The notes: generated by a model not told the origin, from the sequence alone. A DNA stretch of 64,000 nucleotides from Shimazuella alba (GCF_009831235.1 NZ_WUUL01000017.1:1-64000); one strand, 5' to 3'. Counted from the first letter of the stretch, positions 20,547-31,699 are shown. A program made the numbers and translations.

Positions 20547-20780
20547 ATGATACTTGCAACGAAAATTTTGTTTGGCATCGTTAGTCTTGGCCTCATTATT
20601 GTAATCCTCATGCAGTCGAGCAAAAGCGCTGGTCTATCTGGTGCAATTGGTGGCGGTGCTGAACATAACATGGGTAAAGCAAAAGCTAGAGGAATTGATC
20701 TGCTGTTGTCACGACTAACAGTTGTATTAGCAGTACTCTTCATGATTCTTGCTCTAGCCGTTGGATATTTTATAAAGTAA
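20547..20780 (+). CDS. secG: protein translocase subunit SecG
   Basis: A 77-residue membrane protein with two transmembrane helices (LFGIVSLGLIIVILMQSS and LTVVLAVLFMILALAVGYF) and the SecG-typical GLSGAIGGGAEHNMGK loop. It joins SecYE in the export channel. GAGGAGG precedes the ATG by eight bases. Placement after eno is the usual Bacillales arrangement. Confidence 0.94.
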   Translation: MILATKILFGIVSLGLIIVILMQSSKSAGLSGAIGGGAEHNMGKAKARGIDLLLSRLTVVLAVLFMILALAVGYFIK

Positions 20781-20793
20781 CCCATTTTCAAGG

Positions 20794-20822
20794 AACAGCT
20801 GTGTATACAGCTGTTTTTCTTT
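20794..20822 (+). terminator. terminator of the glycolytic operon
   Basis: AACAGCTGT-gtat-ACAGCTGTT followed by TTTCTTTTT. Confidence 0.88.
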
Positions 20823-20858
20823 TTGATGCCTATTTATGCAGAAGCGTCTTTTTAAAAG

Positions 20859-20887
20859 GCAGGGACAGATTTATAATCTGTCCCTGC
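20859..20887. terminator. second hairpin downstream of secG
   Basis: GCAGGGACAGATT-tat-AATCTGTCCCTGC, a strong near-symmetric hairpin 40 bases after the operon terminator. It may be a backup terminator or a remnant repeat. Confidence 0.6.
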
Positions 20888-21110
20888 TTCGATTTTTATG
20901 CTAGAAAAAGATGATATCTTTTTTGATTAATAGAAACCACTTGCATTTCCAGAAGTGAAAAATAGAGGAATAAATCTGCTTTCTATATATTTTACGGAAT
21001 TTTCATTAATTATTTATATTTTGATAACTCCAACTAACCTGAATTCGTTGTAAAGTTTTTTCTATGATATATTGATTGTAAGGAAAAATCTCTACTCAAA
21101 GGCAGGAGAA

Positions 21111-21697
21111 ATGTCTCCCCGTACACAGGAATGGATTCTTTCAGACGAGCAGGTGGCTGACATCAGCAAACTGTTTTCCTGGGGGCTTCGACACAAGCCT
21201 GAGCAGTTTGGTGTTGAGCTGGAGATCAGGGATGGACGCTGATCGGTTCTGTGCTCGAGGCTTTTGTGATGCACCGCCCGACGTTTCGTGGGCGAAACGC
21301 AATGGAGCTGAGCAGGATTCTAGACGAAGTGGTGTCCCGCAACAACAAGCAGCGTTTTGAGCTGAAGGGAGACCGGATTCGGGCTAGTCAGGGTCACTCT
21401 GCCTCTCTTTCGGTTGAACTGGGCCTTGAGCCCAAAGCTCCACCACCTGTTCTTTTTCACGGAACAGCGAGCGACTTCGTAGCCTCGATTCTCTCAAAGG
21501 GAATTGTGAGGAAAAGTCGTCAGCATGTGCACCTCTCGGACAGCTACGATACTGCAACAGACGTAGGAAGCCGACACGGTGACCCTGTCGGCTTGAAAAT
21601 CGACGCTAAGCGGATGCATGAGGATGGTTTTGCATTTTTCCTCACCGATAATGGCGTATGACTGACCGATCATGTACCTGTTGGGTACTTTCTCTGA
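21111..21697 (+). pseudogene. kptA: GC-rich orphan gene C: RNA 2'-phosphotransferase (KptA/Tpt1), broken
   Basis: Two frames together rebuild a full KptA: LFSWGLRHKPEQFGVELE at the start, then the C-terminal ADP-ribosyltransferase-like part with RASQGHS, LFHGTASDFV, HVHLSDS and GSRHGDPV. The first frame stops at 21240. The second, from about 21233, reads DGWTLIGSVLEAF, so one indel lies near 21235. At 21659 a TGA stands where KptA has its conserved Trp (NGV-stop-LTDHVPV), and the frame then runs to 21697. Tpt1/KptA removes a 2'-phosphate from RNA with NAD. AGGAG lies four bases before the ATG and TATGATATATT is upstream. Confidence 0.85.
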
Positions 21698-21734
21698 TCG
21701 ATGATTAGAGAAAACCGACTTAGGAACCTGAGTC

Positions 21735-21761
21735 GTGAGGTGACTTTTGCAGTCACCTCAC
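21735..21761 (+). terminator. hairpin after kptA remnant
   Basis: GTGAGGTGACT-tttgc-AGTCACCTCAC, 40 bases after the gene. Confidence 0.75.
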
Positions 21762-21780
21762 CCAAATTTATTATAACATT

Positions 21781-23130
21781 GCGAGCGAGAAAACCCACGA
21801 TTGAAATCGTGGGATGAAAGCGAGATAGATGGGGTTAAACTTTGTTTCCGCTCATGAGCCTGACTATTTTTTGAATTTTCTTGACAAGTACGAACATGGG
21901 ATCTATAATGTTTGAAAAATTCCTACTAGGAGGTGATCCTATGCATATAGCATTTTCCTCCGTCTTCGACCGACCAAAGCACAGGCAATCACAAATCCAT
22001 CGGCTGTAGCCGTTTTGTGTTCAATCATTTTCTTGGTGAATGGAACAACATGTATCAAGAAACGGGGCAAGGGCTGACCTATTCCACCTGCTCCCGTGTC
22101 CTAACTGAGAAAAAGCGGGAGTTAACCTGGTTGAAAGAAGTGGATTCCACTTCCTTGCAAAATACACTGAAACATCTGGCTGATGCATTTCAGCGATTTT
22201 TCCAAAAGCAAAACGATGCTCCGCGTTTCAAAAGCAGAAAAAATCAGGTACAAGCATATACCAGTCAGTGCAACTATTCCAAAAATAGCAGACCGACCAT
22301 TGAAATAGACGGAAACAAAATCAAATTGCCGAAATTAGGCTGGGTAAAGTTTGTCCCATCGCGAGCAATAAGTGGTCGTATTCTGTCCGCCACGATCCGT
22401 CGTACCTCATCGGGAAAATACAACATATCCATTCTTTGTGAGGTATGCTACTTGCGATCCATCCCCGCAAGAAAAGAAGCTGTTGGCATCGATTTAGGGC
22501 TGAAAGACTTTGCTATTTTCGATGATGGAACGAAATGGAGTCCGAACCGATTTTTTCGCCACTATGAACAAAAGCTGGCAAAACTGCAACAAATAATGGC
22601 ACGAAGAAAAAAAGATGGCTTCAATTGGCAGAAAACCCGCATCAAATTTGCTCGGATTCATGAAAAAATCACCCATGCCCGCCACGATTTTTTACATAAA
22701 CGATCGACGAAACTGGTGGACGAAAACCAAGTCATCCATATCGAAAGTTTGCAAGTGAAGAACATGCGGAAAAATCAAAAGCTGGCGAAATCGATCACCG
22801 ATGCTTCTTGGTCGGAGTTTGTTTCGATGTTGGAATACAAAGCAAAAGTGTATGGAAGGAAATTGGTGAAAGTAGGAAAATCCTTTCCCTCCAGTCAGCT
22901 TTGTTCGGGTTGTGGTCATCGAAACCAAGAAGTGAAGCATCTACAGTTGCGATCATGGACATGTCCCAATTGCAATGAGCACTATGATCGAAATATCCAT
23001 GCTGCAAAGAACATTTTACAAGAAGGTAGAAGATTACTTGCCGTGGGGCTCACGGTTTAAGCTTGGTAAACTTCCTTGGAGTACCGAGGATTACCCAAGA
23101 ATCCCACGGCTTTAGCCGTGTGGAGTTGTC
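21781..23130 (+). mobile_element. tnpB-only IS200/IS605-family element (IS1341-like)
   Basis: The left end carries the hairpin CCCACGATT-gaa-ATCGTGGG near 21795. The body is a tnpB gene, and the right end carries CCACGGCTTTAGCCGTGTGG near 23104, the place of the omega-RNA 3' end and transposon end. There is no tnpA (Y1 transposase), so it would need help to move. It separates secG and kptA from estA. Exact ends are not certain because these elements make no target duplication. Confidence 0.75.
21941..23060 (+). pseudogene. tnpB: TnpB RNA-guided nuclease with disrupted N-terminus
   Basis: A strong GGAGGTGATCCT precedes ATG 21941, which opens MHIAF, but TnpB-like sequence then moves to a second frame ([12 protein letters not shown]) and a third ([13 protein letters not shown]), implying two one-base losses near 21955 and 21995. 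From GTG 22017 a 347-residue frame is open. It keeps the RuvC triad (D159 in [10 protein letters not shown]243 in IHIESLQ, D324 in YDRNIH) and a zinc finger (C296, C299, C316, C319). The catalytic part is intact while the start is broken, so function is doubtful unless the shorter protein works. Confidence 0.75.
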
Positions 23131-23262
23131 AATGTGTGTTTTTTGCGATTTGTTTCCACTCATGGTATAATTTTATAAGAGTTTCTAGCACTTTTCCTAT
23201 CTTAAACTACTAAAGCGACTCGGATGACGGGTCGCTTTCACTATAAATCGGAGCTGAATGTG

Positions 23263-24024
23263 ATGCAAATAATAAAACGCTCCCCGGATCCTTTTTTTTA
23301 TTCTGGTGGAAAAACGGGTATCCTACTCATACATGGATTTACTGGAACACCATCTGAATTAAGACCGATGGGTGACTATCTTCACAAACAAGGGTTTACC
23401 GTTTCTGCACCACTGCTTTCCGGTCATGGTACTACTCCAGAAGACCTACAAAGTACTAGTTGGCAAGACTGGGTAAAAAATGTAGAGGCTGCTTATGCAG
23501 ATATCCAAAAAGCAGATATTGAAAAACTTTATGTTGCGGGTCTTTCTATGGGTGGCATTTTAGCGCTTCTACTAGCTTATGAGCATCAAGCCAATATTAG
23601 TGGAGTGGTTTCTATGTGTGCACCTATCAAAGTGAGAGATTTTCGTGCTAATTTTGTCCGCTTGATTCATTGGTTTATGCCGTTTTCCCTGAGAGGTGAA
23701 CAGAAGCATCCGGATATAGAGCAGCACCTTATCCCCTATGACCGAACACCACTAAAAAGTGTTGCTGAATTAAATCGTTTAATTCGTTTTGTACGCAAAA
23801 AATTAAATCAGATTCATATACCGACTTTAATTGTACAATCTAAAAACGATGAGACTGTATCACCAAGTAGCGGCGCTATTATTTACAATAGTATTTCGTC
23901 TGCTGATAAGACCCTTACTTGGTACGAAAACTCATCCCATATTATCACTGTGGATAAAGAAAGAAGAAAGCTATTTCAAGAAGTGGAGCAGTTTGTTTTG
24001 CGTACTTCTATTGAAAGGGAGTAA
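23263..24024 (+). CDS. estA: carboxylesterase Est/YvaK family
   Basis: A 253-residue alpha/beta hydrolase close to Bacillus YvaK and Geobacillus Est30. Start ATG 23263 follows GGAGCTG; the extension back to 23224 lacks support. Marks are LLIHGFTGTPSELRPMG (oxyanion region), the nucleophile elbow AGLSMGGIL, and late Asp (QSKNDETV) and His (SSHIITVD). It hydrolyses short to medium acyl esters. It overlaps no gene and leads directly to rnr five bases later, the standard secG-estA-rnr order. Confidence 0.9.
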   Translation: MQIIKRSPDPFFYSGGKTGILLIHGFTGTPSELRPMGDYLHKQGFTVSAPLLSGHGTTPEDLQSTSWQDWVKNVEAAYADIQKADIEKLYVAGLSMGGILALLLAYEHQANISGVVSMCAPIKVRDFRANFVRLIHWFMPFSLRGEQKHPDIEQHLIPYDRTPLKSVAELNRLIRFVRKKLNQIHIPTLIVQSKNDETVSPSSGAIIYNSISSADKTLTWYENSSHIITVDKERRKLFQEVEQFVLRTSIERE

Positions 24025-24029
24025 TTTGG

Positions 24030-26354
24030 TTGTTAACCACACAAAAATTATTACAGTTTTTAAATCAAGAAGCATATAAGCCGCTAACTTTTCCGGAAAT
24101 CATGGAAGCGCTTGATTTAAAAGCTCATGAGACAGAATTAAAAAGCCTATTGCAAGAATTAGAAGAGAGCGGACAAGTAGTCAAAACGAAAAAAAATAGC
24201 TATGGTACTCCAGATAGAATGAATCTAGTTCGGGGAAAAGTTCAAGGAAATGCAAAAGGATTTGCCTTTGTTATCGCGGATAAAAGGGATTTAAAAGATA
24301 TTTATATTCATTCTAGCGATATGAATAGTGCGATGGATGGGGACATCGTCCTTGTTCGTATCTTTCAAAAAAAGAAACAGGATCGTCGACCAGAAGGGGA
24401 AATCATAAGAATCGTAAAACGCGGTCGTTCTCAAGTTGTCGGTGTTTTTCGTGCTATCAATGAACATTTTGGTTTTGTCGTACCTGATGACAGACGTCTG
24501 CCAGCGGATATTTTCATTCCAGCAGAACATCGGATGGGAGCAGAAAATGGACAAAAAGTAGTGGTGAAACTAAGCCATTTTCCATCTGACCGTAATAGTG
24601 CCGAAGGCGAGATTATTGAGATTATCGGGAACAAAAACGATCCAGGTGTTGATATTGTTTCGATTATTCGTAAACATGGGTTACCAGAAAATTTCCCACC
24701 TGAAGTAGAGGCAGAAGCGGAGGCAATCAGTGAAATGATTTGTGATCAAGATCTGATTGGCAGACATGATCTTCGAGAGCGTGTGATGGTGACGATCGAT
24801 GGCGAAGACGCAAAAGACCTTGATGATGCAGTCTCGGTGGAACCTTTGTCAAATGGAAATACGCGGCTTGGTGTACATATTGCGGATGTTGGTTATTACG
24901 TCAAAGAAGGTAGTGCACTGGATCGAGAAGCATATGAACGTGGTTGTAGTGTTTACTTAGTAGATCGAGTGATTCCGATGCTGCCAAAAAGATTATCCAA
25001 TGGTATTTGTAGCTTAAATCCACAAGTGGATCGATTGACGATGACTTGTGATATGGAAATAGATGCTCGTGGAGAGATAGTCCAATACGACATTTATCCT
25101 TCTGTCATTTGCACCAATGAACGAATGACCTACAACAATGTACAAAAAATCTTAGAAGAGCATGATGCAGAACTAATAGAACGTTACAAACCACTCATCC
25201 CTCATTTTGAACTGATGGGACAATTGGCAGAACGCTTAAGAGCGAAACGAACTCGTCGTGGAGCAGTTGATTTTAACTTCACTGAAGCGAAAATTGTTGT
25301 TGATGAAAGCGGAAAGCCGATTGATATTGTCAAACGACCAAGGTCCATCGCAGAACGACTGATTGAAGAATTTATGCTTTCTGCTAATGAAACCGTAGCA
25401 GAGCATTACAACCGTTTGGAAGTGCCTTTCGTGTATCGAATTCACGAAAATCCTGATGCAGAAAAACTACAATCTTTCTTTCAATTTGTCACGACTTTTG
25501 GGTACCGGATGAAAGGAAAAGCTGATAAAGTAAAACCTCGTGCATTACAGGATTTGCTTCTGAAAATAAGTGGAAGACCAGAGGAAACGGTAATCAGTAC
25601 GGTGATGCTTCGTTCGATGAAACAGGCAAAGTATTCCACCGAAAATGCCGGACATTTTGGTTTAGCTGCCAATTTTTACTCCCACTTTACTTCTCCGATT
25701 CGGCGGTATCCAGACTTGTTAATTCATCGAGTAATGAGAGAAATATACAATGAAGGGTCACTATCGCCTGATAGAATGGAGCAATTACAGTTATTCCTTT
25801 CAGATGCATCGGAACAATCATCTGTTCGTGAACGTGTGGCAGTTGACGCAGAACGTGAAACCGACGATCTCAAACAAGCAGAGTATATGACTGAGCATGT
25901 AGGAGAAGAGTATGATGGGACCATCAGTGGAGTAACTAGCTTCGGTATTTTTGTGGAGTTGGAAAATACCATTGAAGGATTGGTTCATGTTAGTTTCTTG
26001 AATGATGATTACTACCGTTACGAAGAGAAGTATTATTGTTTAATCGGAGAACGGACAGGTCGTATTTTGCGTATTGGAGACAAAGTGAAGATCAAAGTAA
26101 GTGGTGTAAACATGGAAGAGCGAAAGATCGACTTTGAGCTCTTAGAACATACACCTCAAGATATTCCTCTCCCAACGACACAAAAGGAGCAGAAAAAGAA
26201 GAAACCTGTTCGGAAGAAACCGACAAATAAATCTACACTTCGTAAACCAAAATCATCTGGTACGAAAAAAGAAGCTAATAAAACGGTCGATTCTCCATCA
26301 TCACCGCGCAAGAGACGGAGAAAAAGGAAACCGCGGAAAACTGGTGTAAATTAG
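24030..26354 (+). CDS. rnr: ribonuclease R
   Basis: A 774-residue 3'-5' exoribonuclease. Start is TTG (MLTTQKLLQFLNQEAYKP) after AGGGAG. In order: an N-terminal helix-turn-helix, two cold-shock domains (about 80-220), the RNB catalytic domain with DGEDAKDLDDAVSV near 270 (Asp metal ligands) and TSPIRRYPDLLIHR near 560, an S1 domain near 640-720, and a Lys/Arg-rich tail. It degrades structured RNA. In many Bacillales smpB follows; here it does not. Confidence 0.95.
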   Translation: MLTTQKLLQFLNQEAYKPLTFPEIMEALDLKAHETELKSLLQELEESGQVVKTKKNSYGTPDRMNLVRGKVQGNAKGFAFVIADKRDLKDIYIHSSDMNSAMDGDIVLVRIFQKKKQDRRPEGEIIRIVKRGRSQVVGVFRAINEHFGFVVPDDRRLPADIFIPAEHRMGAENGQKVVVKLSHFPSDRNSAEGEIIEIIGNKNDPGVDIVSIIRKHGLPENFPPEVEAEAEAISEMICDQDLIGRHDLRERVMVTIDGEDAKDLDDAVSVEPLSNGNTRLGVHIADVGYYVKEGSALDREAYERGCSVYLVDRVIPMLPKRLSNGICSLNPQVDRLTMTCDMEIDARGEIVQYDIYPSVICTNERMTYNNVQKILEEHDAELIERYKPLIPHFELMGQLAERLRAKRTRRGAVDFNFTEAKIVVDESGKPIDIVKRPRSIAERLIEEFMLSANETVAEHYNRLEVPFVYRIHENPDAEKLQSFFQFVTTFGYRMKGKADKVKPRALQDLLLKISGRPEETVISTVMLRSMKQAKYSTENAGHFGLAANFYSHFTSPIRRYPDLLIHRVMREIYNEGSLSPDRMEQLQLFLSDASEQSSVRERVAVDAERETDDLKQAEYMTEHVGEEYDGTISGVTSFGIFVELENTIEGLVHVSFLNDDYYRYEEKYYCLIGERTGRILRIGDKVKIKVSGVNMEERKIDFELLEHTPQDIPLPTTQKEQKKKKPVRKKPTNKSTLRKPKSSGTKKEANKTVDSPSSPRKRRRKRKPRKTGVN

Positions 26355-26442
26355 GCAAGCGTTTTTTCGTGATTTTCTAATAGAGTGGAACCGAGTATAG
26401 GGTGTTATTTCCTATCAGAGAAACGGGCACTGGTATGATAGA

Positions 26443-26477
26443 AAAAGCTTACTGCTCTTCACGAGTAGTAAGCTTTT
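26443..26477. terminator. terminator between rnr and surface-protein gene
   Basis: AAAAGCTTACT ... AGTAAGCTTTT with A-rich and T-rich outer edges, able to serve both convergent genes. Confidence 0.85.
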
Positions 26478-26501
26478 AGGTGTATCTATTTATGATTCTT
26501 A

Positions 26502-27485
26502 TTACTTCACAAATCGTCGGTAACCTAGTACAGCACCACCAAGTGCGAGAAGACCAAGTCCAGCTACCATGCCAATTGGATTAGAGGTAGCGGTTTTAGG
26601 TAGTGTTCCACCTTTATGGGTGTTGTCAATTACTTGATCAACTGTACCTTGACCAACTGGTGGGGTTGGATTTGGTTTTGGATTATTATCGATTGGAGTT
26701 GGTTTTACATCTCCATTGTCATTATTATTATCATTGTTATCATTATTGCCATTGTTTTCTTTTGTTATTTGGAGCTTTCCTTTCTTAACAATAACGGTAT
26801 CTTCCCCATCTACATTTCCGTCATAAGCAAATGTAACAAGGTAGGAACCTTCTTTAAGTCCTGTGAAGGTATGAGAGAAGCTGGTTCCTTTTACATTGTA
26901 TACTTCTTTCTTTTTAAACACTTTTTTGCCTTTTTCATCAGATATTGCAATTCCCCAGTTACCTTTTGCGCTTTTACCGCTAGTTAAAGTACCTGTAAAT
27001 TTATTTTTGTCGCCATTTTGGGAATGATTAACTGTTAAATCTGCGATAGTTTGAGTTCCTACTGCAATGCCTTCTTTGCCATCTACTTTACCTTCAAAAA
27101 CAATTTTGATGTCATGTCCTTTTGTTTCACCGTTTTTCTTATACTCTTCGTATAAGTTATAGATAAAAGAAGTGGAAGGTGTCTTGCTTTTTTTGGTATC
27201 ATACTTTGTGCCATCAACGAAGAGAGTCCAGGTACCTTCTGCATCCTTTACATCCTTGAGCTTAGCAGTAAAGGTATAGTAGTTACCATGATTTTGACTT
27301 TTGCGATGCACTTCCATTTTTGTTTCTGCCACTGGGTTAGTAACAGAGTCTTTTACTTGGGTTTCGATATTTTTTACTGTTTCTTCTACATTCTTTTGAT
27401 TTTCTTCCGCATTTACAACAGTATGTAAAGGTGAAAATGCCAGAATGAGAGCTAATGTAAAAATAGAGATAAATAGGCGTTTCAT
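26502..27485 (-). CDS. sortase-anchored surface protein (LPxTA signal)
   Basis: A 327-residue exported protein. It has a signal peptide (RLFISIFTLALILAFSPLH), then two related immunoglobulin-like repeats of about 85 residues (about 55-150 and 155-235). A low-complexity Asn/Asp linker and a Pro-rich spacer follow, then LPKTATSNP, a hydrophobic helix and the tail YRRFVK. The sorting motif is LPKTA rather than LPxTG, like the LPNTA substrates of sporulation-linked class D sortases. No sortase gene is adjacent. GGAGGGAAG lies seven bases before the ATG. Ligand unknown. Confidence 0.85.
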   Translation of the reverse strand: MKRLFISIFTLALILAFSPLHTVVNAEENQKNVEETVKNIETQVKDSVTNPVAETKMEVHRKSQNHGNYYTFTAKLKDVKDAEGTWTLFVDGTKYDTKKSKTPSTSFIYNLYEEYKKNGETKGHDIKIVFEGKVDGKEGIAVGTQTIADLTVNHSQNGDKNKFTGTLTSGKSAKGNWGIAISDEKGKKVFKKKEVYNVKGTSFSHTFTGLKEGSYLVTFAYDGNVDGEDTVIVKKGKLQITKENNGNNDNNDNNNDNGDVKPTPIDNNPKPNPTPPVGQGTVDQVIDNTHKGGTLPKTATSNPIGMVAGLGLLALGGAVLGYRRFVK

Positions 27486-28064
27486 AAAATACTTCCCTCC
27501 TGAATAATAATTAAATATATAAATTTATATATATTTATATTGTGATTATATATTTTCTGAAAAAGGTTATTCAATTAAAATTCGAAAATAAACATTGGTA
27601 ATTTATTGATATAGAGCAATAGATATTGTGTAAAAATCGACTTCTTTCATTTTTTTAATTAAAATTATATTCTTAAAAATAGAGAAACTTATTTCGTTCT
27701 TGGTGGTGCTTGTTTTCCTTTTTAAGGAATAAAGGCAGGGACTATTCATTAAATTTCTTGGATGAGAACAAAAGAACAATCCTCATGTCGCATAGGAAGG
27801 GTAGTCAGACAGAGAGAAAGGACGCGGTCGAATCGAAATAGTTGGTCTCTTCTTCTGCGAACTAAATTGGAGATACATATGATTTCCAGATGGATCTAAA
27901 TTACAAAAGGATCAATTCTTGAGATGGATATGCCAATCATTAATGAGTAATAGCATAAGCACTCAAGACAATATGTTGATGAGAAGGGATGGATTTAGTT
28001 TTGAAATTTGGTCATAAAAGCTTTTATGTACATATTTAGCTGGGGATTGTACATAATTTAATTT
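27486..28064. other. AT-rich gap without genes
   Basis: This stretch holds the promoter region of the surface-protein gene at its left end and the tRNA-Ala promoter at its right end. Between about 27720 and 27960 it is less AT-rich, but no frame is supported. Confidence 0.5.
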
Positions 28065-28093
28065 TTGACATTTATTTTCAAGTAAAATATAAT
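28065..28093 (+). promoter_or_regulatory. consensus sigma-A promoter of tRNA-Ala
   Basis: TTGACA, a 17-bp spacer and TATAAT: a perfect vegetative promoter 42 bases before the tRNA. Confidence 0.93.
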
Positions 28094-28134
28094 GTGAAGT
28101 AGCGTATGAAATATCGTTTATATCTTTTAAATAC

Positions 28135-28210
28135 GGGGTATTAGCTCAGCTGGGAGAGCGCTACACTGGCAGTGTAGAGGTCAGCGGTTCGATCCCGCTA
28201 TACTCCACCA
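28135..28210 (+). tRNA. tRNA-Ala (anticodon GGC)
   Basis: A complete cloverleaf: acceptor GGGGTAT/ATACTCC with one G-U pair, D-arm AGCTCAGCTGGGAGAGC, anticodon stem CTACA/TGTAG around loop CTGGCAG, T-arm GCGGTTCGATCCCGC and encoded CCA. Anticodon GGC reads GCC/GCU. Confidence 0.96.
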
Positions 28211-28213
28211 CTA

Positions 28214-28238
28214 AAACCCCTTGGTATACAAGGGGTTT
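28214..28238 (+). terminator. terminator of tRNA-Ala
   Basis: AAACCCCTTG-gtata-CAAGGGGTTT. A near-identical hairpin follows the partial tRNA copy at 30263. Confidence 0.9.
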
Positions 28239-28383
28239 CGCTATTTTAAAGGCTTATTATCAGTTGGATATGCGAACGGTCTATGTGTATTTTTTGTAGA
28301 AACAGGTCGATCACTCCACTAGATTGTTTACATGTCTATTCATTTTTAGTTTTGATTGCTTAGAGAGCTTTTTGAAATAAGTT

Positions 28384-29658
<1,275 letters not shown>

Positions 29659-30211
29659 TTCTTGCCCCCCCAATAAATAAAATTCAAAAATATCAATACA
29701 ATACATTATGTAAACTGTTCTTAAATCGGTATCAACTAATTCCTATATTTAAGTGGAAATGAGTTCATCTCCATGTTTGTCTATATAGCTTTCCAAACCT
29801 CTTCTCACATGCAACGCACGGGTGTGTTTGTTTCTATTTATCTCCATAGCAAGACACTGATACAGGTTAGCTGTTCTTTTCTATCAATTAGAGAAACAAT
29901 AAACTCAATTATTTATCACATGTTGTGGTCATTAGGATAAAAGAGGATACTGGATTACATATGTTGATTATGATGCTATGATTAATGATGTATATTTTTT
30001 GTGTATTTCTTTATTTAGACACGATGGAGACATGTTTTGAACACGAATGTAAGGAGGCGAATCAACCGATCGCTCTATTTTTATCGTTAGTGTTATTGTA
30101 CATTCATCGTTTGATAACGTATTCTATGAATATAATTAAGAAAATTAATCCTAAATAACATGTTTATGGCGTTTACATAACGGAATAATCACGGGAGGCT
30201 TACCCTTCGCT
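29659..30211. other. AT-rich gap without genes
   Basis: About 550 bases upstream of the collagen-like gene. It must contain that gene's promoter, but I see no strong consensus, and no frame is supported. Confidence 0.5.
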
Positions 30212-30259
30212 CCACTGGCAGTGTAGAGGTCAGCGGTTCGATCCCACTATACTCCACCA
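30212..30259 (+). pseudogene. 3'-half copy of tRNA-Ala, probable attachment site
   Basis: From CCACTGGCAGTGTAGAGG to the CCA end this matches the intact tRNA-Ala with one change in the T-stem. The 5' half is replaced by unrelated sequence. The copy lies in the same orientation 2 kb downstream and is followed by a matching terminator. Integrase genes in pieces lie just beyond it, which supports an att-site origin. Confidence 0.8.
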
Positions 30260-30262
30260 CCC

Positions 30263-30287
30263 AAACCCCTTGTGTATCAAGGGGTTT
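30263..30287 (+). terminator. terminator copy behind partial tRNA-Ala
   Basis: AAACCCCTTG-tgtat-CAAGGGGTTT, nearly the same as the hairpin behind the intact tRNA-Ala. Confidence 0.8.
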
Positions 30288-30404
30288 TCGTATGTACGGA
30301 AAGAGAGATAATGAGGAAAACGAGCGGACTTCTAACATTTTTCTAACCTTTATTCAACTAAAGTGTTTTTTTGGTTAGAAGGCTTCATTTTGAGGAAGGT
30401 TTCT

Positions 30405-30946
30405 TCAAATCTGTCTACTGCCCTCTTGTTGCATATTAGGTAGGACATGGCTGTAAATGTCCATTGTAATTCTTGTGTTTGCATGACCCAAACGCTCCGA
30501 TACAATTTTTGGATGTTCTCCTTGTTTTAACATTCATGAAATCTAATTTTTGTAAGGTGATTTTGTTCGATGATATGATAAAAGCTCCGCAGTAGATTTC
30601 TAGGTCCGATAGGAGTCCCGAATCGTGTAGCAATAATCAAATCTTGATCTTGATAATTCTCGCCAATTTCTAACTTTTGCTCGTATTGTTTAATTCTGTG
30701 TTTTTTTAATGCTTCTGTAGCTGTATGAGTTAAAGAAACAGAACGTTGGCTTCCTTTTGTTTTTGGGTCTTGGAGAACCAGTTTTCCATTTATCGTAACA
30801 AAGGTTTTTGCGTATGCTCGCAGTTTTGCTTTCAAAGTCGATATCTTTCCATGATATTCGCACACCCATGCTACATGCATATGCCAACAATTTGAATGTG
30901 GAACAATGTTGGATGATTCTTCAAGAAAGCAGAGTTCGTAATTCAC
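30405..30946 (-). pseudogene. int: tyrosine recombinase (phage-type integrase) remnant
   Basis: Frames on the minus strand rebuild the catalytic half of a tyrosine integrase. Present are GISWKDIDFESKTASIRKN, TKGSQRSVSLTHTATEALKK, ATRFGTPIGPRNLLRSFYH, a break near HEC, then QGEHPKIVSERLGHANTRIT and MDIYSHVLPNMQQ with the nucleophile Tyr. The segment carrying the HxLRHTHAS motif is lost at the break near 30530, and the N-terminal half is missing, so it is inactive. It lies 150 bases from the tRNA-Ala fragment. Confidence 0.82.
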
Positions 30947-31275
30947 ATATGATTGTGGGCTTTTCTCCTTTTGTTACTTCAGTAAAGGAATTGGTTATTC
31001 TTGGCGAAAAGATAAAAGAAAACTATCCTAATGTCTTTATTATTGTTGGAGGGCATTTTGCTGCCTTTCATAAAGATTATCTTTTGAAAGAATATGTTTG
31101 GCTAGATGTTTGGCTAGATGCAGTTATGTTGGTGAAGGGCGAACTTTCACTGTATGAATATTGCTTGTCACCAACAGAAAAAGTAGCAGGTGTATTGAAA
31201 AGAAATACAGGATTTAAACCACGACCTCGAATGAGGAAACGAGGACGGGCGAAATTAGAGCGTGTTTTAAGTTGA
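30880..31275 (+). pseudogene. fragment of a B12-binding-domain radical SAM protein
   Basis: The plus-strand frame gives a cobalamin-binding-type segment (MIVGFSPFVTSVKELVILG, then KENYPNVFIIVGGHFAAF and VKGELSLYEYC), resembling the N-terminal domain of B12-dependent radical SAM enzymes. The 5' end collides with the integrase remnant near 30890, WLDVWLDA shows a small duplication, and no radical-SAM cysteine motif follows. It is a truncated leftover. Confidence 0.6.
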
Positions 31276-31339
31276 GCTAATGGAGAACTTTCAAATATAC
31301 TTGATTTACTAGAGCTTTATATATTCGGTAAACAAGCGG

Positions 31340-31640
31340 AAGGGACGAGTAAAGGGGCGTTAACGAACAAGCGTTTAGCGGTTAATAAGTTTATTGATTT
31401 CGTTAAGGTGACCGATATAATAAACGTTTCATTACGTGTATTAAACGTTTAAACCATAAGAGAATTTATATCTTATTTGCGTAATGTTCATGTGAAACAT
31501 AGCATCAATACTTTTGTTGACGATAGTCATAAAACTTCTGGTTTGTCACCGGATACCGCTAACAAGCATTTAAAACGAGGTGCGAAGTTTAATGATTTTA
31601 CAACGCTCGAAACTTCTGATATCACTATGGTACATTAAAT
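31340..31640 (+). pseudogene. second recombinase remnant (core-binding domain)
   Basis: Broken frames read TNKRLAVNKFIDFVKVTD, TIREFISYLRNVHVKHSINT and GLSPDTANKHLKRGAKFND, the style of an integrase SAM-like N-terminal domain. Stops and shifts separate the blocks, and no catalytic domain follows. Confidence 0.45.
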
Positions 31641-31673
31641 TTAGAGAAACGTCGGCTAAGGGTATTAAAAATT

Positions 31674-31699
31674 CGCTGAAAGATTATAGTTCCTCAGCG
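31674..31699. terminator. hairpin between recombinase remnant and gene D
   Basis: CGCTGA ... TCAGCG followed by ATATTTTT. Confidence 0.5.

Noticed and set aside
21659-21661. TGA read as Trp (recoded genetic code)
   Set aside because: Native genes use TGA as stop, and the gene also has a separate frameshift; decay explains it better.
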